DNA from: Chloroflexia bacterium
GTDB taxonomy: Bacteria > Chloroflexota > Chloroflexia > Thermomicrobiales > JALYUS01
Reading direction: 5' to 3'
DNA length: 15,773 bases
Assembly (NCBI GenBank): GCA_025928215.1
Contig: JAICJW010000046.1
Span: 1 to 15,773, forward strand
Below, in pieces: positions 1 to 8,112 of the stretch. Within the stretch, counting starts at the first letter, position 1. The number at the start of each line of letters is the position of its first letter. Made by a program: the position numbers and the translations under genes. The notes beneath the pieces were generated by a model, which was given only the letters and a program-made list of their open reading frames with translations, was not told the DNA's origin and did no database searches.

Positions 1-695
1 ATGCTCGCCTGCGCGTTGGTCAGAATGAACCACCCCGTAAAGGCGAGAATGATCCCGTTCGCGATCTGCCCGCGAAAGAGGAGTGTCACGCCGAAGAAGA
101 TAAAGACGTACGCGACGAATGAGCCGACGCGCGCCGCGACCTGCGTGCCGCGCGCATACGATTTCGTTGCCCCCCACACAGCGGCCCGGAGCACGCGGCC
201 ACCGTCCATCGGGAAGCCCGGCAGGAGATTGAAGATTGCAAGAAAGAGGTTGACAATCCCCAGATAGGCGGTGATCCCCCCAAGGGGCACGTTGATCGGT
301 CTCAAGAGGAAATGGAGGCCGATGAAGATGCCGCCGAGCAGCGCGGATGTGATCGGCCCCGCGATGGCGATGGCGAACTCCTCGCCCGGCTTCTCTGCCT
401 CTCGCTCGATCTCCGCGATGCCGCCGATGGGCAGGAGCGTGATGCTCCGCGTGCGAATGCCGCTCCGCGCCGCGATCGTCGCGTGGCCGAGTTCATGGAG
501 GATGATCGAAGCGAAGAAGAGCACCACCGTGACCAGCGCGGCGGCGAAGTACGCCTGGCTCGTCCACCCCGCATAGCGATCCGGGTAGTAGGACGCCGCG
601 AATGTCCAGAGGAAGAGGACAAAAACGATCAGCCATGAAGCGCTGATCTGGAGGGGGATACCCCGGATAGTACCAAGACGAATCGAACCGTACAT
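1..695 (-). CDS. Site-2 protease (M50 family) membrane metalloprotease, C-terminus cut by window edge
   Basis: Intramembrane zinc metalloprotease of the S2P/SpoIVFB type, which cuts membrane-bound substrates such as anti-sigma factors. 231 codons are present and the frame runs off the window start. The zinc motif HELGH is at residues 67-71, inside the hydrophobic stretch 54-75. The second conserved motif, LPGFPMDGGRVL, is at about 158-169; its Asp164 is the expected third zinc ligand. Hydrophobic segments flank both motifs (about 20-35, 54-75, 105-135 and 140-160). Any C-terminal CBS or PDZ domain would lie outside the window. I chose the ATG at 695 because GGAAGGTG lies upstream and the protein starts directly with MYGSIRLGTIRGIPLQIS, a typical S2P N-terminus. 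A frame-shifted 81-aa ORF over the same DNA lacks the motif. The gene is divergent from the PASTA kinase. The family is certain; the substrate is unknown. Confidence 0.93.
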   Translation of the reverse strand, partial: MYGSIRLGTIRGIPLQISASWLIVFVLFLWTFAASYYPDRYAGWTSQAYFAAALVTVVLFFASIILHELGHATIAARSGIRTRSITLLPIGGIAEIEREAEKPGEEFAIAIAGPITSALLGGIFIGLHFLLRPINVPLGGITAYLGIVNLFLAIFNLLPGFPMDGGRVLRAAVWGATKSYARGTQVAARVGSFVAYVFIFFGVTLLFRGQIANGIILAFTGWFILTNAQAS

Positions 696-747
696 CTTCG
701 TGGCACCTTCCGTGAGGGGCCGATACTCGTCGGTGCATACCGATCTG

Positions 748-756
748 AAGATACCA
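748..756 (-). promoter_or_regulatory. Possible extended -10 promoter of the S2P protease gene
   Basis: On the minus strand a TGG precedes TATCTT (-10 at 753-748), which reads as an extended -10 element about 50 nt upstream of the protease ATG. No convincing -35 is seen. The overlapping inverted repeat GATAC-N8-GTATC (750-767) could be an operator or chance. Confidence 0.3.
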
Positions 757-815
757 TGTTTCGTATCACTGCGGGGGCGCGGCATGGAACACAAACGCGC
801 TGAGAATCGTTTAGA

Positions 816-844
816 TTGACGGGGACGGGACACGCCCGTACAAT
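816..844 (+). promoter_or_regulatory. Sigma-70 type promoter of the PASTA kinase gene
   Basis: TTGACG at 816-821, a 17-nt spacer, and TACAAT at 839-844. Both hexamers match the consensus in five of six positions and the spacing is ideal. The predicted start is near 851, giving a 5' UTR of about 90 nt before the ATG at 943. It argues against the in-frame ATG at 856, which would leave almost no leader. Confidence 0.75.
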
Positions 845-942
845 CGCGATGTCCGATGCGGCGGTGGGCCGTCTGGTCCCGTACGCGCGGGCTGGGGTCG
901 GTGCGGCCTCTTCCGCGCCGTTTGATCCCTCTTCGAGGAGCC

Positions 943-2904
943 ATGAATCGTATTCTCAATGGACGGTATCGCATTGACGGCGTTGTCGGTGACGGCGGCA
1001 TGGCCGTTGTCTATCGTGGGTGGGACCTTGTTCTGAATCGCGTTGTCGCGATCAAGGTGCTGCGCGAGCAGTATGCGACGAACGATTCGTTCCTCGCCCG
1101 CTTCCGCCGTGAGGCGCAGTCCGCCGCCGGGCTGTCGCACCCGAACATCGTCAATGTCTATGACGTTGGCCGCGATGGTGATACCTGGTACATCGTCCAG
1201 GAACTGATTGATGGGACGGACCTCGCGACCCTGATCCGCCAGCGCGGGCAATTTACCGTGCCTGACGCAATCGAGGTGATGACGCAGATCGCCCCCGCGC
1301 TCGATTACGCGCACAGCCATGGCATCATCCATCGCGACATCAAGCCGCATAATATTCTGATTGACGCGCGCGGCACCGCGAAAGTCGTGGACTTCGGGAT
1401 TGCTAAGGGTGTCAATGACATCAAGATGACGGACGCGGGTACGGCGCTCGGCACGGCGGGGTATATCTCGCCGGAGCAGGCGACCGGCTCCCCGCTAACC
1501 GCCGCCAGTGACCTCTACAGCGCCGGTGTCGTTCTCTATGAGATGCTGACGGGGCGTTTGCCGTTTGTGGGGGATACGGCGGTCAGTGTGGCGATGCAGC
1601 ATGTCCGCAACGCGCCGCCGCCGCCCTCGCGCTTCAATGCAAAGATTCCCCGCCATGTCGAAGCGGTCGTCCTGCGGGCAATGGAGAAACTTCCGGATCG
1701 CCGGTACCTCTCCGGCGCGGAGATGGTCTCTGCCCTCCGCGGCAATCCGGTGCCGGGGCCGGTGCAGACTGTCGCTATCGGCGGTGGCGCGGGAGCCTAT
1801 GCTCTGCCCGAAGATACGCGCGCCCTGGCAGTGGGCGGGCCGCGCGCGCGCACTGCGACGGTCGCGCCAACGCGCAGCAGCACGCGGCGTGTGGATGCGA
1901 CGCCCGTCCCCCGCCAGACGACCGGGCCGGGTGTTGGGACGTGGCTCCTCGGTATCGTCCTGCTCGGTGGCCTGCTGGCGCTCGTCTATCTCGGCTATAA
2001 ATTAGCGAACGCGAGCAACGCACCGGCGGCGACCTCAACGCGGGCGACCTCCACCGTGGTCGCGGTGGTCGGAATCGCTACCGCGCCAGCGACGCCGAAA
2101 CCATCCGCGTCGGTCGCCGCCACACCGGTCGTCACCGTGTCGCCGACGCGCGATCCGAACAGCATCGAAGTGCCGAATCTCTCTGGTTTGTATCAGCCGC
2201 AAGCGGCGGACGAACTGACGAAGCGGGGTCTCGGCCTCGGCAGTGAGACGAAGCGAACGAATGAAACGACGCCACATGGGCAAATCCTCGATCAGACCCC
2301 GAAGCCGGGAGACTTCGTCAAGCGTGGCAGCCAGATTGACATCGTCACGAGTCAGGGGCCGGCCATCGTGGACCTTAGTGGCCTGAGTGTCAAGGGAAAG
2401 ACGTACGAGGAGGTCAGCAAGCAACTGACCGATCTCGGCCTCACGGTTAACCGTCAGGACGAATTGAGTAACGATGTAGATGCCGGGCGCGTGACGCGGA
2501 TTGATCCCGCCGATAAAATTTCCCACGACGGAACGGTCACGGTCTATGTCAGCCTCGGTAAGCCGACCGCAACGCCATCCCCTGCCACCGCCACCCCGAC
2601 GGTTAAGCCGACGACCGCTCCGACGCAACCGCCGCAGCGGACGGGGACACCGACCGCAGGCACGGCGCAATTACCCGATGTGATCGGTAAATCGCCGGAC
2701 GAGGCGCAGCAAATCCTGGCAAAGCAGGGATTTACCGATGTGACGATCGCTCCCCTCTCCACCCTCCCTGGCGGGGTGACACGGCAGAAAAAGAACACCG
2801 TCGCCGGGGTCATCACCGCCCAACAGCCATTTCAAGTCGTAAATCCGGGGCAACAACTTCCGAAGGATACGCCGCTCTTCGTCGTCGTGCAGACCACCGA
2901 CTGA
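943..2904 (+). CDS. PknB-like Ser/Thr protein kinase with one TM segment and three PASTA domains
   Basis: Transmembrane Hanks-type kinase that senses cell-wall fragments outside and phosphorylates proteins inside; 653 aa. Kinase domain is about residues 9-265: glycine loop GDGGMA 16-21, VAIK lysine K38, alpha-C E57, catalytic HRDIKPHN 130-137 (Asp132), DFG 150-152, a Thr-rich activation loop 161-173, and SPE 176-178 replacing APE. A Thr/Arg-rich juxtamembrane stretch follows (300-330), then a single TM helix at about 332-352 and a Thr/Ala/Pro linker (360-405). PASTA 1 is about 406-470, PASTA 2 about 474-538, a second Thr/Pro-rich spacer 540-575, and PASTA 3 about 576-650. The start at 943 has CGAGGAG just upstream, though only about 2 nt away; an in-frame ATG at 856 adds 29 Arg-rich residues with no domain. 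The kinase is very likely active, since all catalytic residues are present. Confidence 0.95.
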   Translation: MNRILNGRYRIDGVVGDGGMAVVYRGWDLVLNRVVAIKVLREQYATNDSFLARFRREAQSAAGLSHPNIVNVYDVGRDGDTWYIVQELIDGTDLATLIRQRGQFTVPDAIEVMTQIAPALDYAHSHGIIHRDIKPHNILIDARGTAKVVDFGIAKGVNDIKMTDAGTALGTAGYISPEQATGSPLTAASDLYSAGVVLYEMLTGRLPFVGDTAVSVAMQHVRNAPPPPSRFNAKIPRHVEAVVLRAMEKLPDRRYLSGAEMVSALRGNPVPGPVQTVAIGGGAGAYALPEDTRALAVGGPRARTATVAPTRSSTRRVDATPVPRQTTGPGVGTWLLGIVLLGGLLALVYLGYKLANASNAPAATSTRATSTVVAVVGIATAPATPKPSASVAATPVVTVSPTRDPNSIEVPNLSGLYQPQAADELTKRGLGLGSETKRTNETTPHGQILDQTPKPGDFVKRGSQIDIVTSQGPAIVDLSGLSVKGKTYEEVSKQLTDLGLTVNRQDELSNDVDAGRVTRIDPADKISHDGTVTVYVSLGKPTATPSPATATPTVKPTTAPTQPPQRTGTPTAGTAQLPDVIGKSPDEAQQILAKQGFTDVTIAPLSTLPGGVTRQKKNTVAGVITAQQPFQVVNPGQQLPKDTPLFVVVQTTD

Positions 2905-2985
2905 TCGGAACCGTCGGCTGATGAGGTGATTCGTTGGTGGTAGCAGGCTTCCTGACTGCCGCTCACCGTGTAATCATGACATAAT

Positions 2986-3014
2986 TCGACGTTCCTCTGC
3001 GCGCCCTCTATACT
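2986..3014 (+). promoter_or_regulatory. Candidate promoter of the YchF-like gene
   Basis: TCGACG at 2986-2991, a 17-nt spacer, and TATACT at 3009-3014. The -10 matches the consensus in five of six positions and the -35 in four of six. Predicted start is near 3021, about 53 nt before the ATG. It sits in the 169-nt gap after the kinase and suggests the YchF-like gene is transcribed independently. Confidence 0.55.
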
Positions 3015-3073
3015 GACGGCGGGCTGTTCCGCGTGTACGGACGCCCCGATTGTGCGGCAATGAAGGAGCGTGC

Positions 3074-4186
3074 ATGCCTGCGGTACGGTTAGTGGTCGTC
3101 GGTCTGCCGAAGAGCGGCAAGACGACGGTATTCAATGCGTTGACGCGCGCCGAGGCGAAAACGAGTGCATACAGCACCGGCGTCGAGGATGAACCGAACC
3201 TCGCGACAATCAAGGTGCCCGACGAGCGCCTGGATCGCCTGACCGCGCTGTTCAAGCCGAAGCGAACGATTCCGGCGGATGTGCAATACGTGGATGTGGC
3301 CGGGCTGGCGAAGGGCGTCAGCGAAAAGGGGATCGGCGGCGCGCTGCTCGGCCACCTCGCGCAGGCGAACGCCCTCGTCCATGTCGTGCGCGCCTTCAAT
3401 GACCCCAACGTGCCGCACCCGGAGGAATCTATAGATCCATTGCGGGACATCGAGACCTTGCAACTGGAGTTCACCTTCAATGACCTCGGCCAGATCGAGA
3501 AGCGGCTGGTCCGGCTCGAAAGCCAAATTCTGAAAGTGCGTGGGGCGGAGCGCGAGCAATATGAGCGGGAGCAAGCCGCGCTGATCAAACTGCGCGCCGC
3601 CCTCGAAGCGGGGACGCCGGTTCGTGAAGTAGCACTCGACCCCGACGACGAGCGGTTGCTGCGCGGCTTCGGTTTCCTGACCGGGAAACCACTGCTTGTC
3701 CTCCTCAATGTCGGGGAAAATCAAATGGGCGACGAGGCCGCCGCGCTCGTGCGGCAAGCCGAAGCGCAGTTCGCGCGACCGGGTATCGCCTTCGACGCCG
3801 TCGCCGGGCAGATCGAGATGGAGATTGGCCAGTTGGATCCGGAGGATGCACAGGTGTTCATGGCGGAAATGGGCATCGCGGAGAGTGGGCTGGATCGTAT
3901 CATCCGCCGCTCCTATGCCTTGCTCGGCCTGATCTCCTTCTTCACGGTCGGCCCGGATGAGTGCCGCGCCTGGACGATCACGCGCGGCACCATGGCGCAG
4001 CAAGCGGCGGGCGAAATCCATTCGGACATCGAACGTGGCTTCATCCGCGCCGAAGTCGTCGCATACGACGCGATGATCGCCGCCGGAAGCATGGCGGAAG
4101 CAAAGAAGGCGGGCACGCATCGCCTCGAAGGCAAGCAGTATATCGTTCAGGATGGCGACATCATCGAGTTCCTCTTTAATGTCTGA
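3074..4186 (+). CDS. YchF/Obg-family P-loop NTPase (divergent YchF with TGS domain)
   Basis: 370 aa, close to the YchF length of about 363. YchF proteins are ribosome-associated P-loop NTPases that prefer ATP. P-loop GLPKSGKTT is at 10-18, the Walker B-like DVAG at 74-77, a helical coiled insertion at about 135-180, and NVGE at 212-215 in place of the GTPase NKxD, which is the YchF signature for ATP preference. The C-terminal TGS domain is about 287-370 (ISFFTVGPDECRAW ... YIVQDGDIIEF). The start is supported by AAGGAG at 3063-3068. The usual segment with NYPF and TIEPN after the P-loop is replaced by a different stretch (about 30-46), and the P-loop reads KSGKTT rather than NVGKST, so this is a divergent branch. 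I am sure of the family and unsure it is the orthologue of E. coli ychF. The MITE-like repeat begins immediately after its stop codon. Confidence 0.9.
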   Translation: MPAVRLVVVGLPKSGKTTVFNALTRAEAKTSAYSTGVEDEPNLATIKVPDERLDRLTALFKPKRTIPADVQYVDVAGLAKGVSEKGIGGALLGHLAQANALVHVVRAFNDPNVPHPEESIDPLRDIETLQLEFTFNDLGQIEKRLVRLESQILKVRGAEREQYEREQAALIKLRAALEAGTPVREVALDPDDERLLRGFGFLTGKPLLVLLNVGENQMGDEAAALVRQAEAQFARPGIAFDAVAGQIEMEIGQLDPEDAQVFMAEMGIAESGLDRIIRRSYALLGLISFFTVGPDECRAWTITRGTMAQQAAGEIHSDIERGFIRAEVVAYDAMIAAGSMAEAKKAGTHRLEGKQYIVQDGDIIEFLFNV

Positions 4187-4362
4187 GGAAACCGATTGAA
4201 CCGCAGCGACGCAGAGAGCGCAGAGGACCTGGAGAGACATAAAGATTGTGAGGGGTCGGGAACGAGCGTACGTACCCGTACCACGATCTACTTCGAACCT
4301 TTTTTCTTTTCTTCGCTCCTTTTCTCTGCGCCCTCTGCGTCTCCGCGGTTCAATCGGTTTCC
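4187..4362. repeat. MITE-like element with long terminal inverted repeats built on CGCAGAG units
   Basis: Arms of about 40 nt at 4187-4226 and 4323-4362 are inverted copies. The outer 18 nt (beginning GGAAACCGATTGAACC) are identical, followed by CGCAGAG-type 9-nt units with a few mismatches. The ~96-nt centre holds no ORF of note, contains GTACGTAC, and ends in a T/C-rich run. The element fills nearly the whole gap between the YchF-like and YfhO-like genes, starts right after the first gene's stop codon, and ends 11 nt before the Shine-Dalgarno of the second. Similar GCAGAG-rich intergenic repeats are familiar from many environmental genomes. Transcribed, it would form one long hairpin. Confidence 0.75.
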
Positions 4363-4386
4363 GTCTCGGCATGGGGAGGGGGCGAC

Positions 4387-6903
4387 GTGCTGAAGTTTGC
4401 GGGGCTAATGGGGCCGGGGGCGATGTTGGTCATTGTCGGGCTGTGGCTTGCCCTGCTTTTGCTAGCCGGAGCGCCGGGCGTGCGGCGGCGATGGTCGGGG
4501 GCGCGCGGCGAGGTCGACATGATCGGCCTGTTGACCGTCGTCTTTCTGCTCTTCTTTTGGCGCCTCCTCTTTGAGCAGGGAGTCGCGATCCCGAAAGGCG
4601 GCGGCGACTTCAACTCCTTCTATTATCCGCTCTCCGCCTTCGCGGCGAATCAGATCCACGCCGGGCATTTCCCCTTATGGAATCCATACCTGTACGCGGG
4701 CGCGCCGTTCGCGGCGGACTATCAGGCGGGCGCGCTCTATCCGCTCAATCTGCTCGTCTGGGCGGTGGCGCGGCCCTTCACGTACGGGGTGTTCGAATCG
4801 CTGGCGATCTTCCATGTCTGGTGGGCTTCCGTGACGATGTATGGCTTCGCGCGGACAATTGGGCTACGTCGGGCGTCCGCCCTGATTGCGGGCATCACCT
4901 TCGCGTATGGCGGCTTCATGACGGCCCAAATCGGCCACGCGCCGATGATCGCGGTCGCGTCGTGGCTGCCCGCCGTCCTTGCCGCGCTCTACCGCGCGCG
5001 GCAGGGACGGGGGATCGGCTGGACGGTGCTCGCCGGGCTTGGCTTGACGATGGCGACGCTGGCCGGTCATCCACAGGTGCTTCTCTATGTCCTTACTGTC
5101 GCGGTCGCGTACGGTATCTTCCTCGCGTGGGTCGAGCGTCCCATCGCGGCGATACCGATTGTGGAGGGAGATGACGGCGCGATTGCCCCACCGGTAATGC
5201 CGCGGGCCAGAGAAGGCTGGTCACGCGCTCTGCCTGTGTTCCGCACTGACTCGCTCGCGCGGCATTGGGCGAGCGCCATCGCGCGGCTCGGGATCATGCT
5301 CGTCATCGCCGTCGGGCTGGCCGCGCCACTCCTGCTGCCCGCCGAGCAGTTGTCGCGCCGCTCGGTGCGGGCCGGGATCGGCTATGACAATGCGACGCAG
5401 TTCAGCGTCGAACCCGTCGCGCTCCTCCAGCTCGTGCTGCCCAAGGTCTTTGGCGACAACCCGACGAACTACTGGAATGTTTTCTCGAACGGCGAAATTT
5501 GGGGCTACGCGGGCGTTGCCGCGTTGATCCTCGCCGTCATTGGCGTGCTGTGGCGAACGCGGGCAGCGAGCGGGCAGAAACTCTTTTTCGTCGCACTCGG
5601 CGGCTTTGCGCTGCTCGGCGCGCTCGGGCCATTTACGCCGCTGCATGGCTGGCTCTATGGCTTTGTCCCTGGATACGATCGCGTGCGCGCCGCCGGTCGG
5701 CTGCTGCTGCTCTACGATCTCGCTGTGGCAATACTCGCAGCCTGGGGGCTTGACGCCCTGTTGGACTGGATCGCCGTGCGGCGCACGACCGACGCCGCAC
5801 TCGGTCTGCTGCTGCGACAGGTCCGGCGCGGGGTCGGCATCATCGTCGCCGTGCTCGCGCTCGGCATCATCCCGCTCTTTTATGCCCTGATTTTGCGGCA
5901 GGACACTCCCGTCAATCGCCCGGTGATCGCCGTGGACGGCTTGAATCTCCTGCTGCTCATCCTCGTCGGTATCCTCGCGCTCATCTGGGCGGTGGAGCGT
6001 CGGGGGATCGGATCGCGCGCGGCAGCGGTGCTGGCGACGGCGTTGATCGTCTTCGATCTCTTCAGCGCGACGATTGGCTTCAACCCGACGACGGATAATC
6101 TGCTGGCGGGTTTCCAGCAACCGGCGGCGCGGCAGGAGCTGATCGCGCGCACGGCGAGTGGCCCGCCGTTCCGCATTGATACGGATGACATTTCCGACCG
6201 CTGGCAGCCCTCGCTCGCTGCGATAGACGGTGTGGATAGCGTTTCCGGCGCATACAATCCGCTCCAACTCGCCGACTACGCCGCCCTCCGCGAGCGGGCG
6301 CAGAGTAGCCGTTCCAGCGCGCTCTATGGCCTCCTGAATGTCGCCTATGTTGGCGTTCCCGCCGAGAAGCCGGCGCCCGCCGACTGGCAAAAGGCATTTA
6401 CCGGCGACAAAGTGGCTTTTTATCAGCCGAGCCGTCCGCCATTGTCGCGCGCGTTCGTCGTCGGGGCAGCGGAATCGGTCGCTGGCCCCGGGGCGGCCTT
6501 CGACCGGATCAAGGCGCCGGACTTTGATCCCGCCAAAGTCGTCTATCTGCAAGGGGCGGTGCAGCCGACGGCCACCGACCCCGCTGCACATGCCGCGACT
6601 GTCACGGCGAACGGCACCGATGGCGTCACGGTGCGCGTAACGACCGGTGGGGCGGGCTATCTGGTGCTCTCCGATGCCTATTACCCCGACTGGCGCGCGA
6701 CGGTGGACGGCCACGATACGACGATCCTCCAGGCCGACCTCGCGTTTCGCGCCGTCTACCTGCCCGGCGGCGGCGACCATACGATTGTCTTCCGTTTCCG
6801 GCCAACGTGGTGGGTGATTGGCTGGCTCATCGCCGCGCTGACTGCCTTCGGCACGATCGCGCTGCTCGTGCTTGTGCCGTGGATGCGCCGGAGGCGGCGA
6901 TAA
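4387..6903 (+). CDS. YfhO-like polytopic membrane protein (GT-C glycosyltransferase-like)
   Basis: 838-aa integral membrane protein of the bacterial YfhO family, thought to act as lipid-linked sugar glycosyltransferases of GT-C fold on the outer face of the membrane. The first loop after the N-terminal helices carries the family pattern: GGGDFNSFYYPL at 71-82, HAGHFPLWNP at 91-100, AGAPFAADYQ at 104-113, and YPLN at 118-121. About ten to twelve hydrophobic helices follow to roughly residue 550. The soluble C-terminal part ends with YYPDWRATVDGH (about 765-776) and the LPGGGDHTIVFRF motif typical of YfhO. A final TM helix is at about 807-832, then a basic tail. The start is GTG at 4387, supported by GGGGAGGGGG at 4373-4382; the next ATG is at 4408. 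The stop overlaps the next start (TAATG), so the two genes are translationally coupled. The sugar substrate cannot be told from sequence. Confidence 0.9.
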   Translation: MLKFAGLMGPGAMLVIVGLWLALLLLAGAPGVRRRWSGARGEVDMIGLLTVVFLLFFWRLLFEQGVAIPKGGGDFNSFYYPLSAFAANQIHAGHFPLWNPYLYAGAPFAADYQAGALYPLNLLVWAVARPFTYGVFESLAIFHVWWASVTMYGFARTIGLRRASALIAGITFAYGGFMTAQIGHAPMIAVASWLPAVLAALYRARQGRGIGWTVLAGLGLTMATLAGHPQVLLYVLTVAVAYGIFLAWVERPIAAIPIVEGDDGAIAPPVMPRAREGWSRALPVFRTDSLARHWASAIARLGIMLVIAVGLAAPLLLPAEQLSRRSVRAGIGYDNATQFSVEPVALLQLVLPKVFGDNPTNYWNVFSNGEIWGYAGVAALILAVIGVLWRTRAASGQKLFFVALGGFALLGALGPFTPLHGWLYGFVPGYDRVRAAGRLLLLYDLAVAILAAWGLDALLDWIAVRRTTDAALGLLLRQVRRGVGIIVAVLALGIIPLFYALILRQDTPVNRPVIAVDGLNLLLLILVGILALIWAVERRGIGSRAAAVLATALIVFDLFSATIGFNPTTDNLLAGFQQPAARQELIARTASGPPFRIDTDDISDRWQPSLAAIDGVDSVSGAYNPLQLADYAALRERAQSSRSSALYGLLNVAYVGVPAEKPAPADWQKAFTGDKVAFYQPSRPPLSRAFVVGAAESVAGPGAAFDRIKAPDFDPAKVVYLQGAVQPTATDPAAHAATVTANGTDGVTVRVTTGGAGYLVLSDAYYPDWRATVDGHDTTILQADLAFRAVYLPGGGDHTIVFRFRPTWWVIGWLIAALTAFGTIALLVLVPWMRRRRR

Positions 6904-7535
6904 TGCGCGGGCGGCATCACGCGATCTGTGGCGCCGCTGTCGCCGCGCCCGCGCTCCTCTATCTCACGCAAGGGAGTATCGGTGCGGTCGTCGTTGGCGT
7001 CCCGATTGCCACGCTCGGCGCGATGCTGCCGGACATTGATACGCGGCGGTTTCCGTTGCAGGGAGAAGTGTGGCGCGGTTGGAAGCGACTCGCGAAGACG
7101 GCGCGCGCGCGGGGGCCGCTCGGCATGCCCTTCGCGCTGGCGGCGATCATCGTCGGGGCGCTCATGGCAGGCGCACTCAGCGCGCTCTCATGGCTGGTGC
7201 GGCGCGTCGTCTCGCATCGCGGGTTCACGCATACGATCTTCTGCACGGCGATCATCGGCCTCGTGGCGACTTGGGCGAGCGTGCGCCTCGTCGGGTCATG
7301 GGTGCCGGGCATCGCGCTCGTTATCGGCTACGCCTCGCACCTCATCACCGACGCGATGACCTATCGTGGCGTGGACGTGTTCGAGCCGCTGATTCCGGTC
7401 ACGGTCCATCTCCTGCCGCCTGGCCTTCGGTTCGGCAACGGCGGCGTGCGCGAGGGCATCGCGGTTTTCACCATCGTCGTCGCCGCGATCCTCGGCATCG
7501 CCACCGCCTACGCCCGCTTTGGCCCACGCCTGTGA
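6903..7535 (+). CDS. YdjM-like membrane-bound metal-dependent hydrolase
   Basis: 210 aa; resembles the YdjM/LexA-binding inner-membrane hydrolase family (PF04307-type), putative metal-dependent enzymes with few characterised members. Family motifs are visible: LPDID at 42-46, SHRGFTHT at 104-111, and GYASHLITDAMTYRGV at 142-157. The last is the His/Asp block expected to bind metal. Hydrophobic segments lie at about 8-40, 76-98, 112-150 and 186-203. The ATG shares its A with the preceding stop (TAATG at 6901-6905), so it is the second gene of a coupled pair. It converges with the oxidoreductase gene, 24 nt from that gene's stop. Confidence 0.87.
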   Translation: MRGRHHAICGAAVAAPALLYLTQGSIGAVVVGVPIATLGAMLPDIDTRRFPLQGEVWRGWKRLAKTARARGPLGMPFALAAIIVGALMAGALSALSWLVRRVVSHRGFTHTIFCTAIIGLVATWASVRLVGSWVPGIALVIGYASHLITDAMTYRGVDVFEPLIPVTVHLLPPGLRFGNGGVREGIAVFTIVVAAILGIATAYARFGPRL

Positions 7536-7559
7536 GTGAGGCAAACGAGCGGCACTCCT

Positions 7560-8057
7560 TCATGCGCCGACGGGATTGCCACGGTGCACCTTCGTGGTAC
7601 TGGGAGCGGCGACGCGCTCCAGCCAAAACACTGGATGGCCGATCGTCGCGTGCTCGAACTCCGCGTGTGTGGATTCGCTGGTGACGCCAAAGAAGCGGCC
7701 CATGGGATTCCCCGTTTCAATGAATGCTTTGAGCACACGGCCCGCTTCGTCGCGGGGCAATTCGGTCGCGCGGATCTCCTCCACACGACGCCCACGAGTG
7801 AGGGTGGCCGTACCCGCCGCGCGAAGATTGCGCACCCAATCCACCACGCCATAGGGGGCGAAAAGATAGCGCTTTCCATCCCGCTCGACAACTGATACCG
7901 GGGTGGAGCGCGGCTCACCACTTTTCCGCCCGCGCACTGTGAGCAGATACGTGGGATGGTGTCCGAATCCAACGAGATTGACGCCGGCGCGCAGGAGGCT
8001 CGTTGTCAGCACATTTGCGATACGAATAAACCGTGGGACCGGAGACGTTGTTGCCAT
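7560..8057 (-). CDS. Ddn-like F420-dependent nitroreductase-family oxidoreductase
   Basis: 165 aa, split-barrel flavin/deazaflavin oxidoreductase of the Ddn (DUF385) family, which reduces substrates with coenzyme F420H2. Diagnostic parts: a hydrophobic N-terminal helix (13-32), LLTVRGRKSGEPRSTPV at 38-54 (phosphate-binding for F420), YLFAPYGVVDWVRNLRAAG at 64-82, and the C-terminal HPVFWLERV. GAGGAAG lies 4 nt before the ATG at 8057. It is 55 nt downstream of the ECF41 sigma gene on the same strand, most likely co-transcribed; ECF41 factors are typically next to a small oxidoreductase, decarboxylase or epimerase gene. The physiological substrate is not predictable. Presence implies that the host makes F420. 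Confidence 0.9.
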   Translation of the reverse strand: MATTSPVPRFIRIANVLTTSLLRAGVNLVGFGHHPTYLLTVRGRKSGEPRSTPVSVVERDGKRYLFAPYGVVDWVRNLRAAGTATLTRGRRVEEIRATELPRDEAGRVLKAFIETGNPMGRFFGVTSESTHAEFEHATIGHPVFWLERVAAPSTTKVHRGNPVGA

Positions 8058-8112
8058 GTTCTTCCTCGCATGCTTAGCGCTATCACTGGCTCAATACTTC
8101 TGCAAAACAGTG

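Noticed and set aside
811..1350. 179-aa minus-strand frame over the kinase start
   Set aside because: Overlaps the kinase promoter and conserved kinase domain; no motif.
2920..2970. Imperfect hairpin after the kinase gene as terminator
   Set aside because: Stem has several mismatches and no T run follows, so it is not supportable.
3089..4372. 427-aa open frame antisense to the YchF-like gene
   Set aside because: No recognisable motif, runs through the MITE-like arms, and covers a well-supported sense gene.
5221..6780. 519-aa open frame antisense to the YfhO-like gene
   Set aside because: High-GC shadow frame: Arg/Glu/Gln-rich with no domain, and the sense strand has clear family motifs.
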